DNA from: Sphingobacterium sp.
GTDB taxonomy: Bacteria; Bacteroidota; Bacteroidia; Sphingobacteriales; Sphingobacteriaceae
Assembly: GCA_029239355.1 (NCBI GenBank)
Contig: JAQZAZ010000013.1
Coordinates: forward strand, 1 to 64,000
Direction: 5' to 3'
DNA: 64,000 bases
The notes under the pieces were generated by a model. The model ran no database searches and had not been told where the DNA came from. It saw only the letters and a program-made list of their open reading frames with translations. A program made the translations under genes and the position numbers. Shown here piece after piece: positions 26,088-35,783 of this stretch (its first letter is position 1; each line of letters opens with the position of its first letter).

Positions 26088-27278
26088 TTAATACAACAGG
26101 TTGTTGTATGGATAACGTTCATTATGCATCTTCACGATAATATCGTAAAGTTTTTGTTTGAACTCTTCGATATTCGTCTTGTTTGTTGCAGAAAGGAAGA
26201 TCGCCGGATCGGAGTTTTTCGCCATCCATGAATTGCGGAAATCCTCCAATGTGATCTCTACCTCTTCACCATCATGTCCTTCTTCAACGGCTGGTTTGTA
26301 CAGGTCAATCTTGTTGAATACCGTAATAACGGGCTTATCTAAAGCTTTCAGATCTTTCAATGTTTCATTTACCGCCTGGATATGATCTTCAAAGTTAGGG
26401 TGCGAAATATCCACCACATGGATCAGCACATCAGCCTCTCGGACTTCGTCCAGCGTAGATTTAAAACATTCCACCAGGTGATGCGGCAGTTTGCGAATAA
26501 AACCGACCGTATCGGACAGCAGGAACGGTAGGTTGTCGATGACGACCTTGCGCACCGTGGTGTCAAGTGTTGCGAAGAGTTTGTTCTCGATCAATACATC
26601 GGATTTGGAGATCATGTTCATGATCGTTGACTTACCGACGTTTGTATAGCCTACTAAAGCAACACGGATCATCTCGCCACGGTTTTTCCGCTGCGTCTCG
26701 TTTTGCTTGTCGATCGCCTTCAGTCTTTCCTTGAACAGGGAAATTTTGTCCAGGATAATCCGTCTATCCGTTTCGATCTGCGACTCACCGGGACCACGCA
26801 TACCGATACCCCCACGTTGACGTTCCAAGTGAGTCCACAGACGGGTCAACCGTGGTAATAAGTATTGTAATTGTGCCAATTCTACCTGGGTTTTTGCCTG
26901 TGCAGTTTTTGCATGCCGGGCAAAGATGTCCAGGATCAGGTTGGAACGGTCCAAGATCTTGCGCTTGAGTTCTTTCTCGATATTGCGCAATTGAGATGGG
27001 GATAGCTCATCGTCAAAGACAACAATGTCGATCTCTTCAGCTTCAACATAAGCCTTGATCTCCTCTAGTTTTCCGCTGCCGACAAATGTCGCTCTATCAG
27101 GAAAAGCTAATTTCTGTGTAAACATTCCTTTGGTCTCACCGCCGGCAGTCTGCACGAGAAATTCGAGTTCCTCCAGGTATTCCTTCGCCTTTGCTTCAGT
27201 CACGCCCTGTGGGATAACACTCACCAAGACGGCTGTTTCGGGTTTTATTGCTGTATCGTGTATTTTAATTCTGGCCAT
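26088..27278 (-). CDS. hflX: GTPase HflX
   Basis: The 396-aa protein has the N-terminal HflX domain (about 1-185, with GQ/RGGIGMRGPGESQIETDRR) followed by a GTPase domain. G1 is GYTNVGKST, G3 is LSDTVGFIRKLP and G4 NKID. HflX splits ribosomal subunits and rescues stalled ribosomes. The ATG at 27278 gives the usual N-terminus (MARIKIHDTAIKPETAVLVS). A promoter candidate lies about 245 bp upstream. The call is secure. Confidence 0.95.
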   Translation of the reverse strand: MARIKIHDTAIKPETAVLVSVIPQGVTEAKAKEYLEELEFLVQTAGGETKGMFTQKLAFPDRATFVGSGKLEEIKAYVEAEEIDIVVFDDELSPSQLRNIEKELKRKILDRSNLILDIFARHAKTAQAKTQVELAQLQYLLPRLTRLWTHLERQRGGIGMRGPGESQIETDRRIILDKISLFKERLKAIDKQNETQRKNRGEMIRVALVGYTNVGKSTIMNMISKSDVLIENKLFATLDTTVRKVVIDNLPFLLSDTVGFIRKLPHHLVECFKSTLDEVREADVLIHVVDISHPNFEDHIQAVNETLKDLKALDKPVITVFNKIDLYKPAVEEGHDGEEVEITLEDFRNSWMAKNSDPAIFLSATNKTNIEEFKQKLYDIIVKMHNERYPYNNLLY

Positions 27279-27713
27279 TTTGTACTATTAAGTATATTGT
27301 AGCGTATGGAGCGCGTCCGGCTATTCATTCATAGCGACCGTCTGTCTCTTATCATACTTCCACTTTTAATTGTTGTTTTGAAAAGGTGAATTTAAGAAAT
27401 TCCAATAAGTTTTTTTGATTTTTGCTTACCAGGGCAACTCAAAATAAGTAAGCGGTCAGTCGCCATCTTTTGCCTAGTAAAAGAAGGGGATATTTTCTAT
27501 ATCATGTTCATAATGATACAAAATTAAATAATTTTGGTTTTATAAACAAATGAATTGAGTGCTGTTCGTCCATAAGTTATTTATGACGATCTGTTTACCT
27601 TGGTTTTTCATAGTCGGGGCATGTGAAAATGTTATGCTTGGAAAAGTTGTCCTTAGAGAAGTTGTGGTCGGCTTCTGTGCCGTTTGATCTTGGCGAATAG
27701 ATGTTAAAACTGA
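27279..27713. other. Intergenic region between hflX and recG
   Basis: No gene was recognised. It contains a minus-strand promoter candidate at 27521-27550 that could drive hflX. No repeats or hairpins of note were found. Confidence 0.45.
27521..27550 (-). promoter_or_regulatory. Candidate hflX promoter
   Basis: On the minus strand, TTTG (27550-27547) and TAATTTTG (27528-27521) are separated by 18 bp, matching the -33/-7 arrangement of Bacteroidota. The leader to the hflX ATG would be about 240 bp. Confidence 0.4.
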
Positions 27714-29819
27714 TCAGGATATTTTGTCCCAGGCAATACCATCTGTTTTTCTTGACAAAAAGCTACGAAGGAGCTGATTTTTCTCGCTCTGAAGTGTAGG
27801 ATCTTCTTTGAACAGGGCAATTACGGTATTTCTGCAATCGGTTAACAAGGCCTGATCCGTGGCCAGGTTGGCCATTTTAAGGTCGAGTACACCGGATTGC
27901 TGTGTGCCGGATATGTCGCCGGGACCTCGCAATTCTAAGTCAACTTCTGCGATTTCAAAGCCATCGTTGGTGCGCACCATGGTATCAAGTCGGAGACGCC
28001 CCTCCTTACTGAGCTTGTTGCCCGACATCAGAATACAAAAGGACTGTTCGGCTCCACGCCCCACACGTCCCCGTAATTGGTGAAGTTGGGAGAGACCAAA
28101 TCGCTCGGAATTTTCAATGACCATAACCGACGCATTGGGTACGTTGACGCCAACTTCAATCACCGTTGTTGCCACCATGATCTGTGTTTCATGCTTCACA
28201 AAACGCTGCATCTCAAAATCCTTATCTTTCACGGGCATCTTGCCATGGACAATGCTGATCTTATATTGCGGAAGGGGAAATTCGCGCTGTAAATTCTCCA
28301 GCCCTGCTTCTAAATAAATCAAGTCCAGTTTTTCACTTTCTTTAATCAGTGGATAGACCAGATAGACCTGTCTCCCTTTGGCAATTTCTTCGCGCATAAA
28401 GCCAAACATCCGTAAACGGGAGCTTTCAAAGAAGTGCACCGTCTTAATAGGCTTACGTCCGGCAGGAAGTTCGTCAATCACCGAAATGTCGAGGTCACCA
28501 TACATGGTCATGGCTAGGGTCCGTGGAATGGGCGTGGCTGTCATGACGAGCATATGCGGTGGAATAACATTTTTGCGCCAGAGTTTTGCACGTTGCTCTA
28601 CACCAAAGCGGTGCTGCTCATCAATAACGACGAAGCCGAGATTCTTGAATTGTACTTTGTCTTCAATCAGTGCATGGGTACCGATCAGGATATCGAGTGT
28701 ACCCTCTTCGAGCGCTTGATGAATCAGCCGACGTTCTTTGGTGCTGGTCGATCCGGTGAGCAGCTTGATGCTGACCAGATCATCACCGATGAGCTGTTTG
28801 AGCCCATGGTAATGTTGTGTGGCTAAGATCTCTGTCGGTGCCATCATACAGGCCTGGAATCCATTGTCGACAGCGAGAAGCATACTCATTAGGGCAACAA
28901 CAGTCTTGCCGGAGCCTACATCGCCCTGCACGAGACGGTTCATCTGTGCCCCGGTATTGGTATCGATACGAATTTCTTTGATAACACGTTTCTGTGCACC
29001 CGTCAACGGAAATGGAAGACGTTCATTAAAAAAAGTGTTAAACTTTTCGCCTACTTTATTGAAGCGTTGTCCCCTGAATTTCTGCGTATTCAACTGTTTA
29101 TTGTTGAGCAGCTTGAGCTGTATGAAAAACAGTTCTTCAAATTTGATCCGTTTGATCGCTTGATTCAATTCCTTCTGGTTGCTCGGAAAATGAATGGAAG
29201 CTAGCGCCTGCTGACGAGAAATTAACTGATGTTTTGCCAGTATTTCCTGGGGAATCGTTTCATCGATACTCCGAAATACTGTCTCCAATGCCGTCTGTTG
29301 TAAGCGTTGTATGCCCTTGGTGTCTAGATTGAATTTTTTGAGTTTTTCAGTAGAAGAGTAGACCGGCTGTAAGCTCATGTTGCCCGCCTGTTTGACCTGC
29401 GGATTGTACAGGTCCATTTCGGGGTGGGTAATGGACAGCTGCCCATTGAATTCGCTGGGTTTGCCATAAATGATATAGGCTGAACCTACCTTCAATGATT
29501 TTTGGAGCCACGGAATGGACTGGAACCAGACAAGTTCCATGGAACCCGTTTCATCTTTGAATGAGCCGACGAGGCGCTTGGTCCTTTTTTCTCCTACCAG
29601 TTGTAGTGAAACCAGACGCCCTAAGACCTGTGCCGCCATCATATCGGGATGCAGCTTCCGTATCTTGTGGAATTCTGTCCGGTCGATATAACGGAAGGGG
29701 TATTGAGTCAAAAGGTCGCCAATGGTAAACACTTGCAACTCTTTTTTGAGCACATCTGCCTTTTGGGGACCAACACCTTTGAGGTATTCTATTGGGGTAA
29801 TTAAACTTAACTCAGCCAT
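27714..29819 (-). CDS. recG: ATP-dependent DNA helicase RecG
   Basis: This 701-aa enzyme remodels stalled replication forks and branched DNA. It has the N-terminal wedge domain (about 60-160), helicase motifs I (VQGDVGSGKT) and II (DEQHRFGV), the TATPIPRTLAMT segment, and the C-terminal helicase half with TTVIEVGVNVPNAS and QLRGRVGRG. Length is full. It is transcribed on the minus strand upstream of hflX. The call is secure. Confidence 0.97.
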   Translation of the reverse strand: MAELSLITPIEYLKGVGPQKADVLKKELQVFTIGDLLTQYPFRYIDRTEFHKIRKLHPDMMAAQVLGRLVSLQLVGEKRTKRLVGSFKDETGSMELVWFQSIPWLQKSLKVGSAYIIYGKPSEFNGQLSITHPEMDLYNPQVKQAGNMSLQPVYSSTEKLKKFNLDTKGIQRLQQTALETVFRSIDETIPQEILAKHQLISRQQALASIHFPSNQKELNQAIKRIKFEELFFIQLKLLNNKQLNTQKFRGQRFNKVGEKFNTFFNERLPFPLTGAQKRVIKEIRIDTNTGAQMNRLVQGDVGSGKTVVALMSMLLAVDNGFQACMMAPTEILATQHYHGLKQLIGDDLVSIKLLTGSTSTKERRLIHQALEEGTLDILIGTHALIEDKVQFKNLGFVVIDEQHRFGVEQRAKLWRKNVIPPHMLVMTATPIPRTLAMTMYGDLDISVIDELPAGRKPIKTVHFFESSRLRMFGFMREEIAKGRQVYLVYPLIKESEKLDLIYLEAGLENLQREFPLPQYKISIVHGKMPVKDKDFEMQRFVKHETQIMVATTVIEVGVNVPNASVMVIENSERFGLSQLHQLRGRVGRGAEQSFCILMSGNKLSKEGRLRLDTMVRTNDGFEIAEVDLELRGPGDISGTQQSGVLDLKMANLATDQALLTDCRNTVIALFKEDPTLQSEKNQLLRSFLSRKTDGIAWDKIS

Positions 29820-29989
29820 TTTTCTCGAATGGCTAAAATACGAAAAATTTAATTTTTTAGGGTTTAAATACTTTGATAAAGGGCTTCCCGTCCTCGTATT
29901 GGATTGGTTTTGTCTTGTTTGGATAGCCGGTCCAGCAGGTTGTTTTCTTTGCGCTGGGTTAATCTAGGTTTGTACTATTTTTATGCTGC

Positions 29990-30400
29990 TTATTCGTATT
30001 TTATGGTTGCTTTCCCTTCCTTACAGATAACATCTAATGGTTTTTGATAGGGGGTGCAATTTATTCGTGGAGCCATCATGGGCTGATATATCTCCATCAA
30101 CTTATTGTAGTCATTGATCATGTTTTGTAAGGTCATCTTGTCAACTGAACGATGGTAAGGGATATGACTGGTTCCACATACGGTTTGGATGTCTATTATT
30201 TTCCAATCGCCTGGATCAGTACATTCTTTTGGGCTGGCTAGCGCTATAATTTCACTGTATTTTTCATTTGAAAGCGTTTCTAGTTCTTTCTCGGTCTTTT
30301 CTTTATAAGGATTTTCAAGATGGGATTCCGATTTACAAACAACAAATAACATGCTACATGTAAGCAAAGAGATTAAACCTAAAATTGACAAATTTTTCAT
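29990..30400 (-). CDS. Small lipoprotein-like protein with a cysteine-containing repeat domain
   Basis: This 136-aa protein has an N-terminal hydrophobic signal, with a cysteine near residue 22 (LFVVCKS) that may be a lipobox. The mature part carries one copy of a domain: DWKIIDIQTVCG, an alpha stretch with DYNKLMEIY, then NCTPYQKPLDVICKEGKATIKY. The 239-aa protein at 35784-36503 appears to carry the same domain twice, and the two genes flank a SusCD operon. It is probably surface or periplasmic; the function is unknown. Confidence 0.65.
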   Translation of the reverse strand: MKNLSILGLISLLTCSMLFVVCKSESHLENPYKEKTEKELETLSNEKYSEIIALASPKECTDPGDWKIIDIQTVCGTSHIPYHRSVDKMTLQNMINDYNKLMEIYQPMMAPRINCTPYQKPLDVICKEGKATIKYE

Positions 30401-30554
30401 AATTGCGTGTTTGGTTTAGTCATAGAACGGACAATTTTAATCGATTGCTACATCACTAGCTTGAAATTTCTCTATAGTGTGATTTTTATCGTGATATAGC
30501 TGATTTGAACGAAAGAAGATTGGCCTCTTCCAATGCAATAGGTCAAAAACAACC

Positions 30555-30588
30555 AAAAAAAAGCGGCTTAACGTTGTCGTTAAGCCGC
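30555..30588 (-). terminator. Strong terminator of the SusCD operon
   Basis: GCGGCTTAACG (30563-30573) pairs perfectly with CGTTAAGCCGC (30578-30588) over a four-base loop; on the minus strand eight T residues follow. It ends the SusCD transcript. Confidence 0.93.
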
Positions 30589-30612
30589 CTTCGCATAGCG
30601 AAAAAGTCAGTG

Positions 30613-32283
30613 TTAGAAATTTCCTTTCGCTACATCCCACCAAAGTCGGGTGCCACCATTGTCAGGACCACCTAACAGGGAAATTGCGGTTTGCACTTCG
30701 GCTGCGTTTGTATTGTATTCATTCTGAGGGAACGGTAAACGACGGATTTGTATTTTTGTATCAATCAGTCCACCGCTGTTGTTTACTACGACAGGAAATA
30801 AGCGTGGGTAGCCTGTACGACGGAATTCGCTCCAGGCTTCCTGCCCCTCTGGGAAGATAGCTAGCCATTTTTGCGTGATAATGCGTTCCAATTTTTCTTC
30901 GTTAGATGCACTTTCATTCCATTTGATCGTCAAGGAACTCGGTGAATCAGCATTGTTTTCTGCATTGAAAGGATCTACGTAGGCAGCTGCTTTACTTGTA
31001 TTGTCATTGAGGTAAGTGCTTGCTCCTGATGTTACTCCCCACTGAGTGAAAGATGTCTCTACACCTTTTTCATATAGGGATTGTGCTGTTCCACCCGCGT
31101 TGTTCCACCCTCTAAGAGCTGCTTCAGCGCGGAGGAAGTACACCTCTGCGGCGGTCATCAATATGGGAGCTGTTGTTGCAACAAAAGTTGGTGTTGTACC
31201 TTCTGTATTCAATGCTGAAAGTTTTTGGTATTTATCTTTTTCAATATCCTCAGCACCGGTACGGATTCCAATGTATTGTCCAGCGAAAGCTGTTGTTGTT
31301 GCATCTTTAGTCACTGGAGACATATATTTGGAAATGCGCGGGTCCTTTAACCCAACCATATATGACGAAAGTGTTGCATTGATACGCGTATCAGCCCAGT
31401 TTTTGGAAATAAACCAAAGCGGGTTGCTATAGGTTCCGTCCGCTGGAACTGTGATCTTGAAGTTGTCGCTATTACTCTCCATTACACCGCCGTTTGCAGG
31501 ATCCAACGCTTTTTCAGCTTGTGTTTTTGCTAATGCTGCATCAACTTTTACCAAGCGCATTGCCAAACGTAGACGCAATGAATTGGCAATTTTTAACCAA
31601 TTTTTAAAACGGACCTGATTATCGGAATTAGGAAATACAAGATCGATCTGGTCAATTTTAGCAGCCATTGGACTGTCCGCTTTGTACGATTTTAGTGCTG
31701 TTACAGCCTCATCGAGCTCTTTGAAGAAAGCTGCATATACATCGGATTGTTTGTCGTATGGTACAGTGTTAGAGGTACCTACTTTACTATATGGAATAGG
31801 ACCATAGATATCTGTAACGCGGCTGGCAGCTGCTACTTTGATGACCAATGTTGAACCCCATAATGCTGGATATGTTTCTGCAAGTCCATTGCCTTTTAAC
31901 TTTTCAATGGATTTGATAACGTTAAGATATAATACCTGGAAAGGTTCTCCATTCCATCCGTTAACCATGGCATAATTCAGGTTGTTCTGGCCGCTATTAA
32001 AAGGTGTAGGGGACATGAAAAAGCCTGAGAAAACATCTGCATTCAGGTTTTGTTGGACCTGATAGGAGTTAGGGTCTCCGGCGCCTGAAAAGTTATAGAT
32101 TGACATCTGGGCATTTTTTAGAAAAAGCACAAGATCTTGTCCATCACCTTTGAGATCTTCATCGGTTAATCCAATATTGTTCTTGTTATAATCTTCAAAA
32201 TTCTTTGTGCAACTGCTCATTGTTCCGCCAAGGAGTAGAATTGCAAGTGAGAATTTAGATATATGTTTGCTATTAAATTTCAT
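30613..32283 (-). CDS. SusD-like outer-membrane lipoprotein (SusD-like_2 group)
   Basis: From the ATG at 32283 the protein has 556 residues; an upstream frame adds residues without a signal sequence. The lipobox MSSCTKN (Cys near 25) is typical. The rest fits the SusD/RagB group with the N-terminal DYNKN motif, TPR-like helices with LKIANSLRLRLAMR, and the C-terminal FPEGQEAWSEFRRTGYPRLFP. It binds nutrient on the cell surface for the TonB partner SusC, which ends 10 bp upstream. Substrate cannot be inferred; the LRLAMR segment is common in peptide- or glycan-linked pairs of the SusD-like_2 type. Confidence 0.9.
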   Translation of the reverse strand: MKFNSKHISKFSLAILLLGGTMSSCTKNFEDYNKNNIGLTDEDLKGDGQDLVLFLKNAQMSIYNFSGAGDPNSYQVQQNLNADVFSGFFMSPTPFNSGQNNLNYAMVNGWNGEPFQVLYLNVIKSIEKLKGNGLAETYPALWGSTLVIKVAAASRVTDIYGPIPYSKVGTSNTVPYDKQSDVYAAFFKELDEAVTALKSYKADSPMAAKIDQIDLVFPNSDNQVRFKNWLKIANSLRLRLAMRLVKVDAALAKTQAEKALDPANGGVMESNSDNFKITVPADGTYSNPLWFISKNWADTRINATLSSYMVGLKDPRISKYMSPVTKDATTTAFAGQYIGIRTGAEDIEKDKYQKLSALNTEGTTPTFVATTAPILMTAAEVYFLRAEAALRGWNNAGGTAQSLYEKGVETSFTQWGVTSGASTYLNDNTSKAAAYVDPFNAENNADSPSSLTIKWNESASNEEKLERIITQKWLAIFPEGQEAWSEFRRTGYPRLFPVVVNNSGGLIDTKIQIRRLPFPQNEYNTNAAEVQTAISLLGGPDNGGTRLWWDVAKGNF

Positions 32284-32293
32284 TGTTGATCGT

Positions 32294-35200
32294 TTAGAAA
32301 GTTGCATTTAATGTAAGTCCGTAGTTACGGGTTGCAGGCATCATAAAGATATCTACACCGCTTAACGCATTTCCTGTTGACATGGTTACTTCTGGGTCGA
32401 AAGGAGCTTTTTTCGAAATGTAGAATAGATTTCTTCCTACAGCATTTACACGCAGTTTTTTGAAGAAGCTATCTTTGATGTTAAAGTCATAACCGAAAGT
32501 CAATTCTCGTAATCTCACGACCGTTCCATCATAAATATATTGGCTGCTGACTGGACCTATACCGCCAGTTGAGGTATACCATTTCTCCGCATCCACGACA
32601 GAAACAGGGGTTCCATTTGGTGTGACACCGTTTACAGAAACACCTCCATTTGCACGGGCCGCTCCACTTGCTTCAGATACTCCGTAGCCATCCATCACGG
32701 ACTGTGTAATTGACATGACATCATAATTAAACTTTCCGTCAATCAAGAAACTGAAATTGAAATTTTTATAATTGAAACTGTTATTCCAGCCCATTTGCCA
32801 AATTGGATTTGAATTCCCTAATTTAGTATATGCGCTTGTTTTCTGAGGAATGCCGTCTTCTGAAATAATAATTCTCCCTTGATCATCACGAACAAAATCC
32901 TGTCCATAGATATCGCCAAAAGAACCTCCCACTTCAAGTTTGGAAGCAAAGTTGTTTTGATTTTCACCTGTTAGATTAAATTCAGGAACAGCATCTGCTA
33001 GTTTTTTTATTTTGTTTTTATTGTAGGTGAAGTTAATACTTGTTGTCCATTTGAAATCGTCATTTCTGATAGCATCCAAAGATACTAATGCTTCAACTCC
33101 TTGGTTTTGGATGTCACCAGCATTAATAGCATATTGTTTGTTTAATGATGCCTGGCTTGCTGCGACTTTAAAGAATTGATTCGTCGTGTTTGTTTTGTAG
33201 TAAGTTACATCAACATTCAAACGGTTGTTCCACATGCGCCATTCTGTCCCGATTTCAAAAGATTTCGTTTTTTCAGGTTTTAATGTTTTTAAGAAGGCAA
33301 TATCGTTCACTGTCAATACAGCGTATGGATTCACTGTATTTGTTAATAAGCTCGTGTAAGGAGGTAAGTCATTACCCACTACCGCATACGAACCACGGAC
33401 CTTGGCCATATTGACAAATTCAGGTAAGTTTAACTTGTCGTTCAATACGATGCCCAATCCTGCAGATGGATAGAAGAAAGATTTGGTTCCTGTGAATGCT
33501 AATGTACTCGACCAGTCATTTCTAGCGGTCAGATCTAAATAGATCCAGTTATCATAAGCTAAGTTTGCAGATGCAAATACCGATTGCAGCTGTCTCCGGT
33601 TGGCGGATAATGTCGAAGTGACAGGTGTTGTTGTGTTTTGAATAAAGAATTGATTCGGGATTTTTAATCCATCAATACCTGTATTAAAATCTACACCTTC
33701 AGTTTTCCAGTCAGTGATGCTTGTTCCGACCAATCCAGTGATCTGAAATTTATCGCTGACATTAAAGTTCATATTGGCAACGACATCACCATATTGTTGT
33801 GTAATGGTGGTATTTGTATAATTATAGTTACCATTTGCTTTTCCTAAAGGATTTGGCGTGCTCGCGTAGACTTTGCGGTCCCATACCTCTGAAGTGCGAT
33901 CGACACTTCCTCTAGCCTGAATACTAATCCATGGGGCTACCTTATATTTTGCACTACCATTTAAAAGCAAACGGTTTCGGGTTGAGCGTGTCGGGTTCCT
34001 ATTGACGATCCACCATGGATTTTGTTGTGTTGTAGGACTATCACTTAGGCTGAACCAGTTTTGTTCATTAAGGTTGCGGCTTGTGTTAAAGGTTTCGTAA
34101 TTTTTATAATCTACGATATTTAAGCTCCGTGGCAATAGATATGTTCCAACCAATGGATTGTAATAAAAACCTGAAGAAGGCGCATTATCCAATTTTTGGG
34201 TAATGTAGTTCGCGCTACCTTCAACGGTCAACTTATCCTCGAAGAATGTAGCACTTTCTTTGAGATTGAAGTTGTGACGCATCAGGTCATTTTCGGGGAG
34301 TATACCTTTAGCAAGGGTGTTGGCGTAAGAAAAGTAAGTCTGATTTTTTTCGTTACCTCCAGATAATGTCAATGAATTGGTGAAGTTACTCCCTGTGCGG
34401 AAAAATTCACCTAGATTATCATAGTTGGTGCCATTGGTTTTATCTCCCCAGCTGAATACACTGGTATTACTGTTCTTGCCGCCTGAACCTTGGCCATATT
34501 GATTTTGGAATTTAGGTGTCGATACAGCTTGTTCTATCTGTGCACTTGAAGAAAAATTAATCGTTGTGCGGCCCTGTTTACCTGATTTTGTTGTCACTAA
34601 GATGACGCCATTGGCTGCTTGGCTTCCATATAGGGCTGCAGCAGATGCCCCTTTTAATACAGAGATATTTTCGATGTCTTCTGGGTTGATCAATGAAATA
34701 GGGTCACCGCCGTCACGCTGTCCTCCAAAGACGTTGTCTGGCTGGCTTGCTAATGTCTGGTTGTTGATCGGTACCCCATCGACAACGTAAAGTACCTGAT
34801 TGTTGCCGGAAGCCGATTTGTTACCACGTAAAATGACTTTCGCCGAACCACCTGGTCCTGATGAGCTGGAAGCAATATTGACCCCTGCTACCTTACCGTT
34901 AAGGTTGTTGGCTAAATTGGTACTTTTTACCTTGTTCAGTTCATCCCCGTTGACCTGTTGGGTAGAGTAGGTCAATGATTTCTGTGCACGGCTGATACCA
35001 AGGGCGGTAACAACAACACTTTCAAGCTGACGGGTTTGTTCATCCATGCTTACGGTAACTGTTGTTTCGCCTGGTCCGAGTGTGACCGTTTTATTTTCGT
35101 AGCCAATCGTGCTGATATTCAGAACACGATTTTTATCGTCTACATTGATCTGGAATGCACCTTTGCTATCTGTAGAACTAGCTGTTGATGTGCCCAGTAC

Positions 35201-35353
35201 TTTGATAGTAGCGCCCACAAGTGGAGCTTTCGTTTTAGCATCGACAACCGTCCCTTTCACTTGGCTGCTTTGCGCATGAAGTAAAGATGCCGAAAAGAGC
35301 ATTGTCGGAACAATACTCAACATCCTTAGTGTAGTGTATAATTTGTTATTCAT
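32294..35353 (-). CDS. SusC/RagA family TonB-linked outer-membrane protein
   Basis: This 1019-aa protein has a signal peptide ending near LLHAQ, a carboxypeptidase-like domain (about 30-105), the TonB box region ESVVVTALG, a plug (with KVAGVNIASSSSGPGGSAKVILRG-like sequence) and a barrel ending in LTLNATF. SusC forms the nutrient importer with the SusD-like lipoprotein encoded downstream. No sigma/anti-sigma genes or hybrid two-component regulator sit beside it. The flanking lipoproteins may be accessory surface proteins. Substrate unknown. Confidence 0.94.
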   Translation of the reverse strand: MNNKLYTTLRMLSIVPTMLFSASLLHAQSSQVKGTVVDAKTKAPLVGATIKVLGTSTASSTDSKGAFQINVDDKNRVLNISTIGYENKTVTLGPGETTVTVSMDEQTRQLESVVVTALGISRAQKSLTYSTQQVNGDELNKVKSTNLANNLNGKVAGVNIASSSSGPGGSAKVILRGNKSASGNNQVLYVVDGVPINNQTLASQPDNVFGGQRDGGDPISLINPEDIENISVLKGASAAALYGSQAANGVILVTTKSGKQGRTTINFSSSAQIEQAVSTPKFQNQYGQGSGGKNSNTSVFSWGDKTNGTNYDNLGEFFRTGSNFTNSLTLSGGNEKNQTYFSYANTLAKGILPENDLMRHNFNLKESATFFEDKLTVEGSANYITQKLDNAPSSGFYYNPLVGTYLLPRSLNIVDYKNYETFNTSRNLNEQNWFSLSDSPTTQQNPWWIVNRNPTRSTRNRLLLNGSAKYKVAPWISIQARGSVDRTSEVWDRKVYASTPNPLGKANGNYNYTNTTITQQYGDVVANMNFNVSDKFQITGLVGTSITDWKTEGVDFNTGIDGLKIPNQFFIQNTTTPVTSTLSANRRQLQSVFASANLAYDNWIYLDLTARNDWSSTLAFTGTKSFFYPSAGLGIVLNDKLNLPEFVNMAKVRGSYAVVGNDLPPYTSLLTNTVNPYAVLTVNDIAFLKTLKPEKTKSFEIGTEWRMWNNRLNVDVTYYKTNTTNQFFKVAASQASLNKQYAINAGDIQNQGVEALVSLDAIRNDDFKWTTSINFTYNKNKIKKLADAVPEFNLTGENQNNFASKLEVGGSFGDIYGQDFVRDDQGRIIISEDGIPQKTSAYTKLGNSNPIWQMGWNNSFNYKNFNFSFLIDGKFNYDVMSITQSVMDGYGVSEASGAARANGGVSVNGVTPNGTPVSVVDAEKWYTSTGGIGPVSSQYIYDGTVVRLRELTFGYDFNIKDSFFKKLRVNAVGRNLFYISKKAPFDPEVTMSTGNALSGVDIFMMPATRNYGLTLNATF

Positions 35354-35457
35354 ATAGTATATGTGTTATATTCAGTTTTATATACATATTTTTCATAACA
35401 GTAGATTTTTTCCACGGTAATGGGCTAATTCCATTTAGCATGTCGGTTAGGAAAAAC

Positions 35458-35521
35458 GTATTGAATATGACAGGAAAGCAAAATCAGTGATTATTGTATG
35501 CTATTCAATACAGAAGTGATA
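35458..35521. repeat. Spaced inverted repeat upstream of SusC
   Basis: GTATTGAATA (35458-35467) and TATTCAATAC (35512-35521) are exact reverse complements 44 bp apart, roughly 105-170 bp upstream of the SusC start. It could be a site bound by a looping dimer; chance cannot be excluded. Confidence 0.4.
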
Positions 35522-35715
35522 GGAGCAAAAAGGGGTGTGATTCCCTTAAATTGAGCACTAATTTACTACTGTTGATGAAAAATCAAAAATTTTAGTAAAC
35601 AAAGTTGATACAAATGTCAAGAGGCATCTGTTAAGTTGTTGATTGTAAGATGGATGTGTTTTGTCATTTTTTGTTCCTTGCTGGAAATGTATCTTCCTTT
35701 GAAAGGAAAAGTGAG

Positions 35716-35772
35716 TAATCTGGCTTATCACCGTTGCAGTTAATGGTGTTCAAACGATGATAAGCCGGATTA
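35716..35772 (-). terminator. Hairpin after the 239-aa lipoprotein gene
   Basis: TAATCTGGCTTATCA (35716-35730) pairs with TGATAAGCCGGATTA (35758-35772) with one T-G wobble around a 27-nt loop. On the minus strand it follows the lipoprotein stop codon. A T-rich tail is only moderate. Confidence 0.55.
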
Positions 35773-35783
35773 TTTATAAAGAT

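Larger units (their letters stand above)
35354..35783. other. Control region of the SusCD operon
   Basis: No gene was recognised. There is a terminator-like hairpin for the upstream lipoprotein gene (35716-35772) and a widely spaced inverted repeat (35458-35521). I saw no exact TAnnTTTG promoter element on the minus strand. Confidence 0.45.
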